A stretch of 64,000 bases of DNA from Peptacetobacter sp. (GTDB lineage Bacteria; Bacillota; Clostridia; Peptostreptococcales; Peptostreptococcaceae): positions 16,822 to 80,821 of the forward strand of contig NZ_JARIBH010000076.1 of assembly GCF_029264495.1 (NCBI RefSeq). The letters are read 5' to 3'. The notes under the pieces are model-generated. The model was given only the letters and a program-made list of their open reading frames with translations. It was not told the DNA's origin and did not search any database. Numbering within the stretch: position 1 is the stretch's first letter; each line of letters opens with the position of its first letter. The position numbers and the translations under genes were made by a program. Below are positions 1-9,323 of the stretch, in pieces.

Positions 1-115
1 TTCCTTTCTTTCAATTAATTATTTATATTTTACGAATTTCCGATTAACACAATCCTCTCTATCATATATTAAATTTCTATTATAGTCAATATCATAGAGT
101 TTTCTTATGAAATTT

Positions 116-832
116 TTAGTTGAATAATACACATACTTTTACTTGTTCTGACTTTTCTTTAACTAAATTTGCAAATATTACTGAACTTTTATCTCCATTA
201 CATCTTTCTTCAAATTCCATCATTAATTCTGAAATGTATTCAAAAGTAACTCTTTCATCACCCTCTAATATTATGATACATTTTCTAGAAATAAACTCAT
301 CTCCTGTACTTTCTATATCTTCCATTATTTTTTCTACAGCTATTTTAGATTCAGTACCATAATTTATATTCGTGCATATATATTTTATATCTTTGTCAGT
401 AATCATTATATCTCTTAAATCTGTTATGTCTAAATTAAGTATAGGTTCTTCTGTTATAGATTCTGCCATCATATCCATTAAATCAGCTATTTTTTCAATA
501 TTTTTTTCTTCTGTTTTTATATATCTATCTATTTCTTCTATTTTTTTAGATTTATCTGTTGAAAAATCAAACCCTATACATAGAGTTTTTCTTTCTGATG
601 CCATAAACCCTATAGCTTTTACTATTTCTATTGCTCTTTTATCTGATGAGTCAAATATAAGATATAATATTTCTATATCATCTAATAAATTTCTTACAAA
701 ATCTTTATCTACATCTTTATCTTTATCTATTCTTTCTATATTAACATGACTTAATTCAAATTTAGATATCTCATTTACTATTTCAATTCCTTTTTCAGAA
801 ATTCCTATTGCTTTTGATATTTTACCCATCAT
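116..832 (-). CDS. Degenerate FtsZ/tubulin-like protein
   Basis: 238-residue protein. The second half reads like the FtsZ C-terminal domain: a T7-loop-like LNLDITDLRDIM (FtsZ has NxDxxD), then a helix region, then CIIILEGDERVTFEYISELM and a final VIFANLVKE...VKVCVLF strand, matching FtsZ order and spacing. The first half has a short Rossmann-like start (KISKAIGISEKGIEIVNEI) and DIEILYLIFDSSDKRAIEIVKAIG where FtsZ has the GGGTGTG tubulin signature; the glycine-rich loops are absent and the domain is shortened by roughly 70 residues. It should not bind GTP normally. A site GGAGGAGAA precedes two adjacent ATG codons. The assignment to the FtsZ fold rests on eye alignment. The downstream flippase-like gene lies on the other side of the stop and is read in the same direction ahead of it. 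Role unknown; a filament-capping or scaffold role is speculation. Confidence 0.6.
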   Translation of the reverse strand: MMGKISKAIGISEKGIEIVNEISKFELSHVNIERIDKDKDVDKDFVRNLLDDIEILYLIFDSSDKRAIEIVKAIGFMASERKTLCIGFDFSTDKSKKIEEIDRYIKTEEKNIEKIADLMDMMAESITEEPILNLDITDLRDIMITDKDIKYICTNINYGTESKIAVEKIMEDIESTGDEFISRKCIIILEGDERVTFEYISELMMEFEERCNGDKSSVIFANLVKEKSEQVKVCVLFN

Positions 833-936
833 ATTTCATTCTCCTCCAAAATTGATTATTTAAATAAATTTTATTTTTCTATTGTAATCTTGATGATTTT
901 ATTGTTTATTGAATTTATTATACTATATTCTTTTAT

Positions 937-2028
937 TTATTCTAGAGATTCTTTTATTTTTTGAGATTCTTTTTTTATATTTCTTAATTCATCTTCATCC
1001 ATTTTATTCATGTAATAGTGTGAAATCCATGTACATATACCTGATAGTAATAGTATAAAATAATATACTAAAAAACTATACATAATAACAGCATATCCTA
1101 TATATCTTTTTGGAAAAACTCTATTGAATATTCCAAAGAAAGTTATTTCGTTTGCTCCTACATTTCCTGGTGTTGGAATAGGAGATATAGTCATATACAA
1201 TAAAACTTGTAATGAAAATAGCATATAAAAGCTAGTTCCAGATAATTTTGATGCTTTATATATACAAAAAACTATGCTGAAATATATGAATAACTGTAAA
1301 AAAGTTAAAAATATTGTAATTATTAAAGATTTAACATCTTTTATATACATTAATATTGATTTATTGAAATCATCAATATAATTATAACATCTTTCATTTT
1401 TATCTCTTAAAAACTTAAATATTCTAAATCTTCCTAAAGCACTAATTACAATATCTACAAATTTTTTCATTAACTTTGGATTTAATACTATCATCATACC
1501 ACCTAATATTGTAACCATATTCATAGCCATACCGAATGTTAAAAGCATTATAATATGTCTATAATCTGATACAATCATAGATTTATTTAGTAGTATAACA
1601 GCTCCACATATAAAAGTTACTACAGTTTGAAATAATACTGTTTTATTTGTCACTATAGCAACAGCTTTACTAAGACTTATTCCATATCTATTCATTACAT
1701 AAATTTGCATTGGTTGGCTACCTGATGCAAATGGTGTTACAAGATTATAATAAAGCCCCATTGTACCCATTTGTAATCCAATTGTTCGTTTTTTCTTATC
1801 TTTCTCTACAGAATTTATAATTAATTGAAAAACAAGTGTTTCTAAAATAATATATATTAAAACCAATAACATTCCAAAGAATAAAAATTTCTTATCTACA
1901 AAAGCTATTACATCAGGAATTCTCCTATAGTCTATTGTTGTAGAAACTATATATACAGTAAGTCCTATTAAAAATAATAGAAAAACATACTGCAATATAT
2001 TCTTCTCTGTTTTTGTCAATTTTCTCAT
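937..2028 (-). CDS. Flippase-like / LPG synthase TM-domain membrane protein
   Basis: 363-residue polytopic membrane protein of the UPF0104/lysylphosphatidylglycerol-synthase transmembrane family (the MprF N-terminal half without the aminoacyl transferase domain). About eight hydrophobic segments are visible, with the family signature region GLYYNLVTPFASGSQPMQIYVMNRYGIS near residues 90-120 and PIPTPGNVGANEITFFGIF near 285-305. Family members are thought to move lipids or lipid-linked molecules across the membrane; the substrate here is unknown. Start ATG is preceded by AAAGGGGAATAAAGGTT. A short charged tail (KMDEDELRNIKKESQKIKESLE) ends the protein. Confidence 0.8.
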   Translation of the reverse strand: MRKLTKTEKNILQYVFLLFLIGLTVYIVSTTIDYRRIPDVIAFVDKKFLFFGMLLVLIYIILETLVFQLIINSVEKDKKKRTIGLQMGTMGLYYNLVTPFASGSQPMQIYVMNRYGISLSKAVAIVTNKTVLFQTVVTFICGAVILLNKSMIVSDYRHIIMLLTFGMAMNMVTILGGMMIVLNPKLMKKFVDIVISALGRFRIFKFLRDKNERCYNYIDDFNKSILMYIKDVKSLIITIFLTFLQLFIYFSIVFCIYKASKLSGTSFYMLFSLQVLLYMTISPIPTPGNVGANEITFFGIFNRVFPKRYIGYAVIMYSFLVYYFILLLSGICTWISHYYMNKMDEDELRNIKKESQKIKESLE

Positions 2029-2215
2029 AACCTTTATTCCCCTTTGTTTTTATTCCACAATATATTAGTATACATTTTAAAAATGTTTTTGAAAATACAT
2101 TATTAGTTTTTATCACTCTATTATTATAATAACTCATTTTTCTTAAGATTATATAAAAAAATTTATAAAGTTTTTAATATAATTTTCAAATTTGTACATT
2201 ATTTTTATTTTTTTT

Positions 2216-2246
2216 CACAAAAAAGGACGAGATAAATCTCGTCCTT
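2216..2246 (-). terminator. Intrinsic terminator of purine permease gene
   Basis: Perfect stem AAGGACGAGAT/ATCTCGTCCTT followed on the minus strand by a T-rich run, 23 bp after the permease stop codon. Confidence 0.9.
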
Positions 2247-2268
2247 GATTTTTTATACTGATTTTTTA

Positions 2269-3645
2269 TTACATGTATATTAATTTAAGTGCAAATAATA
2301 TAGCTAGTATTATTATTACTACAGATATTTTCTTTCTATCTTCTTTTTTAGCTATTAAGTTATAAACTACATTTACTAAAACATAAGATAAAACACCTAA
2401 AGTTAATCCATCACCTATACTATATGTTAAAGGCATTCCTGCTATTGTTATGAATGCTGGTAAACCTTCTGTTATGTTGCTGAAATCTATTTCAACTATT
2501 GAAGATAACATTAAGTATCCAACATATATTAATGCAGGAGCTGTTGCACAACTTGGTATAGCTATGAATATTGGAGAGAAGAACATTGCTATAAAGAATA
2601 ATATACCTACTGTTATAGCTGTCCATCCAGTTCTTCCGCCTTCCATAACACCAGTTGAACTTTCAACGAATGTAGTAACTGTTGATACACCCATTAAAGA
2701 ACCTGCTGTTGTAGCTATTGAGTCTGCTAATAAAGCTCTTCCTGCGTTAGGAACATTTCCATCTTCATCTAACATTCCTGCTTTTGAAGATACACCTACT
2801 AATGTACCAACTGTATCAAAGAAGTCAACAAATAAGAATGTACATACTATTCCTATAAATCCTCTTATATTTTTAGGATCAAATATATATCCGAAATCTA
2901 CTTTTCCTGCTATTGGTGCCATGCTTTCAAATTTGAATACTCCTGAAGGAAGGTATATTCCTAATTCCTGTGCATGAGCTGGATTTATCATAGCATATCC
3001 CCATGCTAAAAGTGAACTTACTACTATACCAATAAGTATAGCTCCTTTCATTCCTCTTTTATCAAGCACTGCTATTAAAACTAAACCTATGCAAGCTATT
3101 ATAGCTGTTGGAGTAAATTCTCCTAAAGCAACTAATGTTGCATCATTAGAAACTACTATTCCACTTCCTACTAATCCTATTAAAGCTATGAATAAACCTA
3201 TACCTCCTGTAACCGCTAATTTCATATTAACTGGTATAGAATTTACTACTGCTTCTCTAACTTTAAATAAAGTTAGTATTATAAATATGATACCTTCTGC
3301 AAATACTGCTGTTAAAGCCACTTCCCAAGGAACTTTCTGTCCGATAACTACAGTAAAAGCGAAAAATGCATTTAATCCCATTCCTGATGCTAAACCAAAT
3401 GGTAAATCTGCTAAAAGCCCCATCATTAAACATCCAAATGCTGCTGATAAGCAAGTTGCTGTAACTAATGCCCCTGCTGGCATTCCTGTAGCTGATAATA
3501 TATTAGGGTTAACAGCTATTATATACGCCATTGTTAAGAATGTAGTAATACCAGCTAATATCTCCTTTTTCATATCTACAGGTCTGTTACTGAAAAGTGG
3601 AAATAATTTTTGTAAAGAACTATTTCCTTGTCCCGTTGTCTTCAT
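2269..3645 (-). CDS. NCS2 family (AzgA/PbuG-type) purine permease
   Basis: About 458 residues with 12 or more hydrophobic segments. The N-terminal EILAGITTFLTMAYIIAVNPNIL and GLASGMGLNAFFAFTVV are signatures of the AzgA/PbuG (guanine-hypoxanthine) branch of nucleobase/cation symporter 2. DSIATTAGSLMGVSTVTTFVESSTGVMEGGRTGWTA is the conserved substrate-site region. The ORF track begins at a GTG that lies inside the ribosome site GGAGGTG, so the ATG of MKTTGQGN at 3645 is chosen. A purine riboswitch precedes the gene, which supports purine uptake controlled by guanine or hypoxanthine. Confidence 0.9.
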   Translation of the reverse strand: MKTTGQGNSSLQKLFPLFSNRPVDMKKEILAGITTFLTMAYIIAVNPNILSATGMPAGALVTATCLSAAFGCLMMGLLADLPFGLASGMGLNAFFAFTVVIGQKVPWEVALTAVFAEGIIFIILTLFKVREAVVNSIPVNMKLAVTGGIGLFIALIGLVGSGIVVSNDATLVALGEFTPTAIIACIGLVLIAVLDKRGMKGAILIGIVVSSLLAWGYAMINPAHAQELGIYLPSGVFKFESMAPIAGKVDFGYIFDPKNIRGFIGIVCTFLFVDFFDTVGTLVGVSSKAGMLDEDGNVPNAGRALLADSIATTAGSLMGVSTVTTFVESSTGVMEGGRTGWTAITVGILFFIAMFFSPIFIAIPSCATAPALIYVGYLMLSSIVEIDFSNITEGLPAFITIAGMPLTYSIGDGLTLGVLSYVLVNVVYNLIAKKEDRKKISVVIIILAILFALKLIYM

Positions 3646-3724
3646 TATAAACAACACCTCCTATTAAATTTTTAAAACGATTCGCCTCTGCTTTTCGTTG
3701 TATAATCTGGAGTACTTAATTCAG

Positions 3725-3790
3725 TATCATAGGCAGCCATATTACGGTGGCTGGTAGAGACTTTTGACCCATATTGTCAAAATTATATGA
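3725..3790 (-). ncRNA. Purine riboswitch aptamer (guanine class)
   Basis: Minus-strand order is TATAATTTTGA, CAATATGGGTCAAAAG, TCTCTACC, hairpin CAGCCA..TGGCTG, then CCTATGATA. This matches the xpt-type aptamer: the L2 AATATGG, J2/3 TCTACC and a J3/1 with C at the position that pairs with the ligand, pointing to guanine/hypoxanthine and not adenine. J2/3 is GTCTCTACC where xpt has GTTTCTACC, so position 48 appears to be C. The expression platform is not obvious. Confidence 0.85.
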
Positions 3791-3835
3791 TTACAATGAT
3801 TAATATATCCAATTTCATCTATTCTTCATTATGTT

Positions 3836-3864
3836 ATTTTATTTTATTTTTTTATTTTTGTCAA
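3836..3864 (-). promoter_or_regulatory. Promoter of purine permease leader
   Basis: TTGACA, 17 bp, TAAAAT on the minus strand, about 40 bp upstream of the purine aptamer. Confidence 0.65.
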
Positions 3865-4131
3865 TATTATTCGTCCCTTTTAAAAATGTTTTTATTGATT
3901 TTATTAATTAATATTCACATTACTTAAAAAATAGTTCTTGTAAAGGAATATTTTAAGAGTTTTTTCACATTCATTTTTTACAATAATCTAAATTTTTATA
4001 ATTATGTGTTTATTTATTTTGGAAAAACTTTGTTTAAAATTTATTTATTTTTGAAAAACAGTTTATCACTTTAAAAAAATATGTGTTATAATTGTCATTA
4101 GGGAAACTTTTTCTTAAGGAGGATTTTTATA

Positions 4132-5919
4132 ATGAAAATATCAGAAAGAATAGCAGAACTTCGTGTTCTAATGAAAGAAAAAAATATTGATGCTTATGTT
4201 GTTCCTACAGCAGACTTCCATCAGAGTGAATATGTTGGAGAACATTTCAAAGCTAGAAAATTTATAACAGGATTCTCAGGTAGTGCTGGTACTGCTGTAA
4301 TAACAGCTGATGAAGCTTATTTATGGACAGATGGTAGATACTTTATACAGGCAGCTCAGCAAATAGAAGGAACAGGTGTTGAACTAATGAAAATGGGTGA
4401 ACCTGGAGTTCCTACAATAAATGAATACTTAGCTAATAAACTTCCTGAAAACGGTATTTTAGGATTTGATGGTAGAGTTATAGCTATGGGTGAAGGTGAA
4501 GGATACGAAAATATAGTTAAATCTAAAAATGGTTCTATAGTTTATGAATATGATTTAATAGATCAAATATGGAAAGATAGACCTTCACTTTCTGAAAAAC
4601 CAGTTTTTGAACTAGGTGTTGAATATGCTGGAGAAACTGTTGAATCTAAATTAACAAGAATAAGAGAAGAAATGAAAAAATGTGGAGCTACTGTTCATAT
4701 ACTTACTACATTAGATGATATATGTTGGACTTTAAATATGCGTGGAGATGATATAGACTTCTTCCCACTTGTATTATCTTATGCTGTTATAACTATGGAT
4801 AAAGTTATACTATATATAAATGAAATAAAATTATCTGAAGAAACTAAAGCTAATTTTGCTAAAGATGGTATAGAATTAAGACCTTATAACGATATATATG
4901 AAGATGTTAAATCTATAGATAAAAATGAAGTTTTATTAATAGACCCAACAAAATTAAATTACTCTTTATTCAATAATCTTCCTTCAGAAGCTAAAAAAGT
5001 AGCTGCTAGTAATCCAGAAATAATATTTAAAGCTATGAAAAATGAAACTGAAATAGAAAATATCAAAAAAGCTCAGATAAAAGATTCAGTTGCTCATGTT
5101 AGATTCATGAAATGGGTTAAAGAAAATGTAAATAAAGAAGTTATAACAGAAATGAGTGCATCTGATAAACTTGATGAATTCAGAAAAGAAATGGGTAACT
5201 TCATAAGACCAAGTTTTGAACCAATAAGTTCTTATGGACCACATGCTGCTATGTGTCACTATACTTCTTCTCCAGAAACTGATGTTCAGTTAAAAGAAGG
5301 AGATATATTCTTAACAGATACAGGTGCTGGATTCTGGGAAGGTTCAACTGATATAACTAGAACTTATGCTTTAGGTGAAATACCTGCAAAAACAAAAGAA
5401 TATTTCACTTTAGTTGCAATAAGTAACCTTCATTTAGGAGAAGCTAGATTCCTTCATGGAACAACAGGAATGGTTCTTGATATATTAGCTAGAAAACCAT
5501 TCTGGGATAGAGACCTTAACTTTAATCATGGTACTGGACATGGTGTTGGATACCTTCTTAACATACATGAAGGACCTGCTGGATTCAGATGGACTTTCAG
5601 ACCTCATGAAACTCATACATTAGAAAAAGGTATGATAATAACTAATGAACCTGGTATATACTTTGAAGGTGAATTTGGTATAAGATTAGAAAATGAATTA
5701 TTATGCTGTGAAGGTACTAAAAATGAATACGGACAGTTTATGCATTTTGAAGCAATAACATTTGTTCCATTTGACCTTGATGCTATAGATACTTCTATAA
5801 TGACAGAACATGACAAAGAACTTCTTAATAATTATCATAAAGAAGTATTTGAAAAAGTTTCTCCATACCTTAATGATGAAGAAAAATCTTGGTTAGAAAA
5901 ATATACTAGAGCTATATAA
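4132..5919 (+). CDS. Aminopeptidase P (Xaa-Pro aminopeptidase, M24B)
   Basis: 595-residue cytosolic metallopeptidase that removes an N-terminal residue preceding proline. Three-part organisation typical of the long (about 600 residue) form: creatinase-type N domain beginning ERIAELRVLMKEKNIDAYVVPTADFHQSEYV, a second creatinase-like domain, then the M24 pita-bread domain. Metal ligands are visible: TDTGAGFWEGSTDITRTY near residues 395-410 (two Asp), GTGHGVGYLLNIHEGP near 467 (His), NEPGIYFEGEFGIRLENELL near 504 (Glu and Glu). Start ATG follows AAGGAGGATTTTTATA. The gene stands alone, with a TATAAT at 4087-4092 and a strong terminator after it. Confidence 0.93.
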   Translation: MKISERIAELRVLMKEKNIDAYVVPTADFHQSEYVGEHFKARKFITGFSGSAGTAVITADEAYLWTDGRYFIQAAQQIEGTGVELMKMGEPGVPTINEYLANKLPENGILGFDGRVIAMGEGEGYENIVKSKNGSIVYEYDLIDQIWKDRPSLSEKPVFELGVEYAGETVESKLTRIREEMKKCGATVHILTTLDDICWTLNMRGDDIDFFPLVLSYAVITMDKVILYINEIKLSEETKANFAKDGIELRPYNDIYEDVKSIDKNEVLLIDPTKLNYSLFNNLPSEAKKVAASNPEIIFKAMKNETEIENIKKAQIKDSVAHVRFMKWVKENVNKEVITEMSASDKLDEFRKEMGNFIRPSFEPISSYGPHAAMCHYTSSPETDVQLKEGDIFLTDTGAGFWEGSTDITRTYALGEIPAKTKEYFTLVAISNLHLGEARFLHGTTGMVLDILARKPFWDRDLNFNHGTGHGVGYLLNIHEGPAGFRWTFRPHETHTLEKGMIITNEPGIYFEGEFGIRLENELLCCEGTKNEYGQFMHFEAITFVPFDLDAIDTSIMTEHDKELLNNYHKEVFEKVSPYLNDEEKSWLEKYTRAI

Positions 5920-5959
5920 TAGATAAATTCATTAATAGATTTGATAAAAATAACTTTAA

Positions 5960-5992
5960 AAAGCTGAACATTTTTCTGTTCAGCTTTTTTTT
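5960..5992 (+). terminator. Intrinsic terminator of aminopeptidase P gene
   Basis: AAAGCTGAAC/GTTCAGCTTT hairpin with a run of eight T on the plus strand. Confidence 0.92.
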
Positions 5993-6340
5993 ATATACTT
6001 ATATCATATTTTTACTTCATGTTAAATTCACTTTAAATTCATTTTATATTTTTGTTAGGCATACCCTAAACACCTTTAAATCAAGCCATTTATTTTTAAT
6101 TCGAAATTATCTTTATCCCTTATAATTACTATTTTATTTTTGATAATAATAATCAATAGAATTGTTGTATATATTGAAATTAAAGCATTTTGTCACTTTT
6201 TAAGTTTTGCCCAATTCATATTCTATTCACTCTTTCTTCGTTTGACTTTTATAGTCAATAATCATAACATATACTTATGTGTAATAATAACATTCATTTA
6301 TATATTTTAAACTATAATGAATTAATAACAACTTAATACA
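5993..6340. other. Intergenic AT-rich region upstream of yhgE-like gene
   Basis: About 350 bp with no convincing ORF. It holds the palindrome TTGACTTTTATAGTCAA at 6242-6258 and possible promoter elements; otherwise I see nothing. Confidence 0.5.
6242..6258 (+). promoter_or_regulatory. Palindrome and possible -35 region of yhgE-like gene
   Basis: TTGACTTTTATAGTCAA is a perfect 6-bp inverted repeat with a 5-bp centre. Its left arm TTGACT is followed after 17 bp by TAACAT, so it could be both a -35 element and an operator. About 100 bp upstream of the start codon. Confidence 0.35.
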
Positions 6341-6356
6341 AGGAGGATGATTACAG

Positions 6357-9116
6357 GTGTTTAAAGAAGAATGGAAATCAATCTTCAAAAACAAATTCCT
6401 AATAGTTGTACTTATAGCTATTGCTTTTATACCAGCTTTGTACAACATAATATTTTTAAGTTCGATGTGGGATCCATATGGTGCAGTGGATAAACTTCCA
6501 GTTGCCATTGTAAACCACGACAAACCGGTAAAATATGAAGGAAGAACTTTAAAAGTTGGTGACGAACTTGTAGATAATCTTAAAGAAGATAAAAGTATGG
6601 ATTTTCACTTTGTATCTCAAGAAGATGCTGATAAAGGCATAAACGATGGTGAATACTACATGGTTGTCTCAATACCTGAAAATTTCTCTAAAAATGCATC
6701 TACTCTTATATCTGATAATCCAAAAAAAGTAACTATAGATTATCAAACAACAGAAGGAAGAAACTTTATAGCTTCTAAAATGTCTAAAACTGCTGTAACA
6801 GAGATGAAAGATCAGCTATCATCTCAAATAACAGATATGTACGTTACAGCTGCTCTTGAACAATTTGAAAAGGTTGGAGATGGAATGACTACAGCTTCTG
6901 ATGGAAGTCAGAAATTAAAAGATGGTTCTATCAAAATTATAGAAGGTAATAAAACTATAAATACTAACCTAAATAAATTAGCTAAAAGTTCACTTACTTT
7001 TGCCAATGGTGCGGAAACATTATCAGTTGGACTTGATCAATATGTAGCTGGTGCTCTTGAATTAAATAACGGTGCTCATCAGCTTAACAATGGGATACAA
7101 TCTTTAGCTGAAAAAGTGCCAGCTTTAGCCAATGGTGTAAAAGCTCTTTCTGAAGGAGCTACAAAATTAGGTAATGGTGTTATGCAGTTTGTATCTGGAA
7201 TAACTCAAGTTGATAATGGTGCAAAACAGTTAAATTCTGGTTTGAATCAATTAGATGAAAAAACTACTGCTCTTCCTCAGCAAACTGAAGCTTTAAATCA
7301 AGGTGCTCAACAACTTGCATCAGGACTTCAAAATGCTGGTTCTTTAACAGAAAATAATAGAGTTGGTATGGTTAGTTATGTAAATAGTGTGCAAACTTAT
7401 CTTGGAGAAGTTAGTTCCGCTTTAGATAAATTACCTTCAAATAAACCTAATGGTTCATCTAATAATATAGCTGAAATTAAAACTTCTTTAGAATCAATTG
7501 GAAAAGATTTAGCTATTATAAAAAATGGCCTTTCTAATTCTTCTGGTTCTTCATCTTCAGGAGCATCTTCTGAAGATATAAAATCTGCATATTATTCTGA
7601 TACAGAGTCTCATGCAGAAGCTGCCATATCTGCTTTAGAAGGTAGTGGAGTTGAACTTACTGATTCTCAAAGATCTGCTGTTAGATCTGCTGTTAAAAAT
7701 AGTGGTGGTGAAACAGTTTCTGAAGCAAGTAATATATCTTCTACTTCAGGTGGTGGAAGTGTTGATTCTTCAGTTGTAAGTGCACTTGAAGATGCTCAAA
7801 AAAACTTAAGTTCAGTTAGTAATGGTTTAACTGCTTTAAGTGGTGGTGCTACTGCTTTACCAGATTTATCAAAATTAAAAGAAGCTACTAAAAGTTTACA
7901 AGCTCGGAGTATTAAAGCCACTCCTGGAATAATTAATTCAGTAAACGGACTTTATGCTATAGGTTCTTCTGCTGCTCCTGGTTCTGCTGCTCTTGCATCT
8001 GGAACTAAACAGCTTTCAGATAATATGCCTATGCTTTCTCAGTCTATAAAAGCTTTAGCAGATGGAAGTAACAAATTATCTGCTGGTACTTCTCAATTAG
8101 CCGCAAGTGCTCCTATTTTAAATGCGGGTGCACAGCAAGTTGCCGCTGGTGGAGAAAAACTTTCTGAAAATGTTCCTGTTTTAACTGCTGGTATTTCAAG
8201 ACTTTCTAGTGGTTCTGCTGCTTTAGCGGGAGGTACTTCTCAGTTAGCTGCAAACGGACCTAAACTTACTGGTGGTGCTGGAAAACTTAAAGAAGGTGCT
8301 TTATTAATATCTTCTGGTAGTGGTAAATTAGCTGCTGGAAGTAATAAACTTTCTGATGCACTTAATCAAGTTAGAGATGGATTAACAACTCTTACAGATT
8401 CATTAAAATCAGGTGCAGAAAAAATAAAAGATACTAATACTAGTGATACTGCTGCAAATGCAATTGCTAGACCTGTAAAAACTAGTCATGTAGATAAAGA
8501 TAAAGTTCCTAATAATGGTACTGCTATGGCTCCATATATGCTTTCAGTTGCATTATTCATAGCCCCTATAACTCTTAATATGCTTTACGATGCCTTTAAT
8601 CCAAAGAAAAGACCATCTTCTGGTATAGCTTGGTGGGCAAGTAAAATGTCTGTTATGGGTCTTGTTGCTATAGTAGCAGCTTCAATAGTGTTCTTTGCTC
8701 TTACAGGATTACTTGGATTAAAACCTCTTTATCCTGCAAAAACATTAGCATTCTTAATGCTAATTTCATTGACATTTATGTCATTTGTAACGCTATTCAA
8801 TTTATTATTAGGAAAAATCGGAGCATTCTTAATGTTAATATTCATGATATTACAGCTAGGAGGTTCTGCTGGTACTTATGCAATACAACTTTCTAATAAG
8901 TTCTTTATTGCAATAAGTCCTTATTTACCTATGACTTATACTGTAAGTGGTTTAAGACAATTAATCTCTATTAGAGGTGATGTAACAACTCAAGTTGCAG
9001 TTTTAACAGGTGTATTAGTCGTTACAAACTTACTTATGATTTTATTCTTCCATATGAAGACTAAAACATATCCAGATAAAATATTTGATAAAAATATTAT
9101 AGCTGACGAAAAATAA
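6357..9116 (+). CDS. yhgE: YhgE/Pip family membrane protein
   Basis: 919 residues, GTG start preceded by AAGGAGGATGATTACAG. Architecture typical of YhgE/Pip (phage infection protein) family: one N-terminal transmembrane helix (about residues 14-35), a very large extracellular section, then about five helices in the last 220 residues (ABC-2 permease-like). The central part is built of repeated heptad-like units such as LNNGAHQLNNGIQSLAEKVPALANGVKALSEGATKLGNG and SAGTSQLAASAPILNAGAQQVAAGGEKLSE, likely forming a long coiled coil. A Ser/Gly-rich insert near residues 395-475 interrupts the repeats. Members act as phage receptors or as parts of type VII-like secretion or export; the exact role here is unknown. 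Monocistronic, with its own terminator. Confidence 0.88.
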   Translation: MFKEEWKSIFKNKFLIVVLIAIAFIPALYNIIFLSSMWDPYGAVDKLPVAIVNHDKPVKYEGRTLKVGDELVDNLKEDKSMDFHFVSQEDADKGINDGEYYMVVSIPENFSKNASTLISDNPKKVTIDYQTTEGRNFIASKMSKTAVTEMKDQLSSQITDMYVTAALEQFEKVGDGMTTASDGSQKLKDGSIKIIEGNKTINTNLNKLAKSSLTFANGAETLSVGLDQYVAGALELNNGAHQLNNGIQSLAEKVPALANGVKALSEGATKLGNGVMQFVSGITQVDNGAKQLNSGLNQLDEKTTALPQQTEALNQGAQQLASGLQNAGSLTENNRVGMVSYVNSVQTYLGEVSSALDKLPSNKPNGSSNNIAEIKTSLESIGKDLAIIKNGLSNSSGSSSSGASSEDIKSAYYSDTESHAEAAISALEGSGVELTDSQRSAVRSAVKNSGGETVSEASNISSTSGGGSVDSSVVSALEDAQKNLSSVSNGLTALSGGATALPDLSKLKEATKSLQARSIKATPGIINSVNGLYAIGSSAAPGSAALASGTKQLSDNMPMLSQSIKALADGSNKLSAGTSQLAASAPILNAGAQQVAAGGEKLSENVPVLTAGISRLSSGSAALAGGTSQLAANGPKLTGGAGKLKEGALLISSGSGKLAAGSNKLSDALNQVRDGLTTLTDSLKSGAEKIKDTNTSDTAANAIARPVKTSHVDKDKVPNNGTAMAPYMLSVALFIAPITLNMLYDAFNPKKRPSSGIAWWASKMSVMGLVAIVAASIVFFALTGLLGLKPLYPAKTLAFLMLISLTFMSFVTLFNLLLGKIGAFLMLIFMILQLGGSAGTYAIQLSNKFFIAISPYLPMTYTVSGLRQLISIRGDVTTQVAVLTGVLVVTNLLMILFFHMKTKTYPDKIFDKNIIADEK

Positions 9117-9156
9117 AATAAAATTAAATATAATAAGATAGATGATTTAGAGAAAA

Positions 9157-9186
9157 AAAGAGGCTAAAAATTTTAGCCTCTTTTTT
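9157..9186 (+). terminator. Intrinsic terminator of yhgE-like gene
   Basis: AAAGAGGCTAAAA/TTTTAGCCTCTTTTTT, a perfect stem with T run. Confidence 0.93.
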
Positions 9187-9323
9187 ATTTTATAATTTTT
9201 ATAAATTTTAAACATTTTCTCTATTATCTCTGTTTATATAAGTTTTATACTATTTATTCTCTATTATATTTGTATTATTTTATAATTTTAAAGACTTTCC
9301 TATACCATACATTCTTTAAAATC

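Noticed and set aside
1925-2137. Minus-strand 70-aa ORF overlapping the start of the flippase-like gene
   Set aside because: Out-of-frame overlap without a ribosome site or family match.
2450-2977. Plus-strand ORF of 175 aa opposite the purine permease
   Set aside because: Mirror of the permease codons; no start site and no domain.
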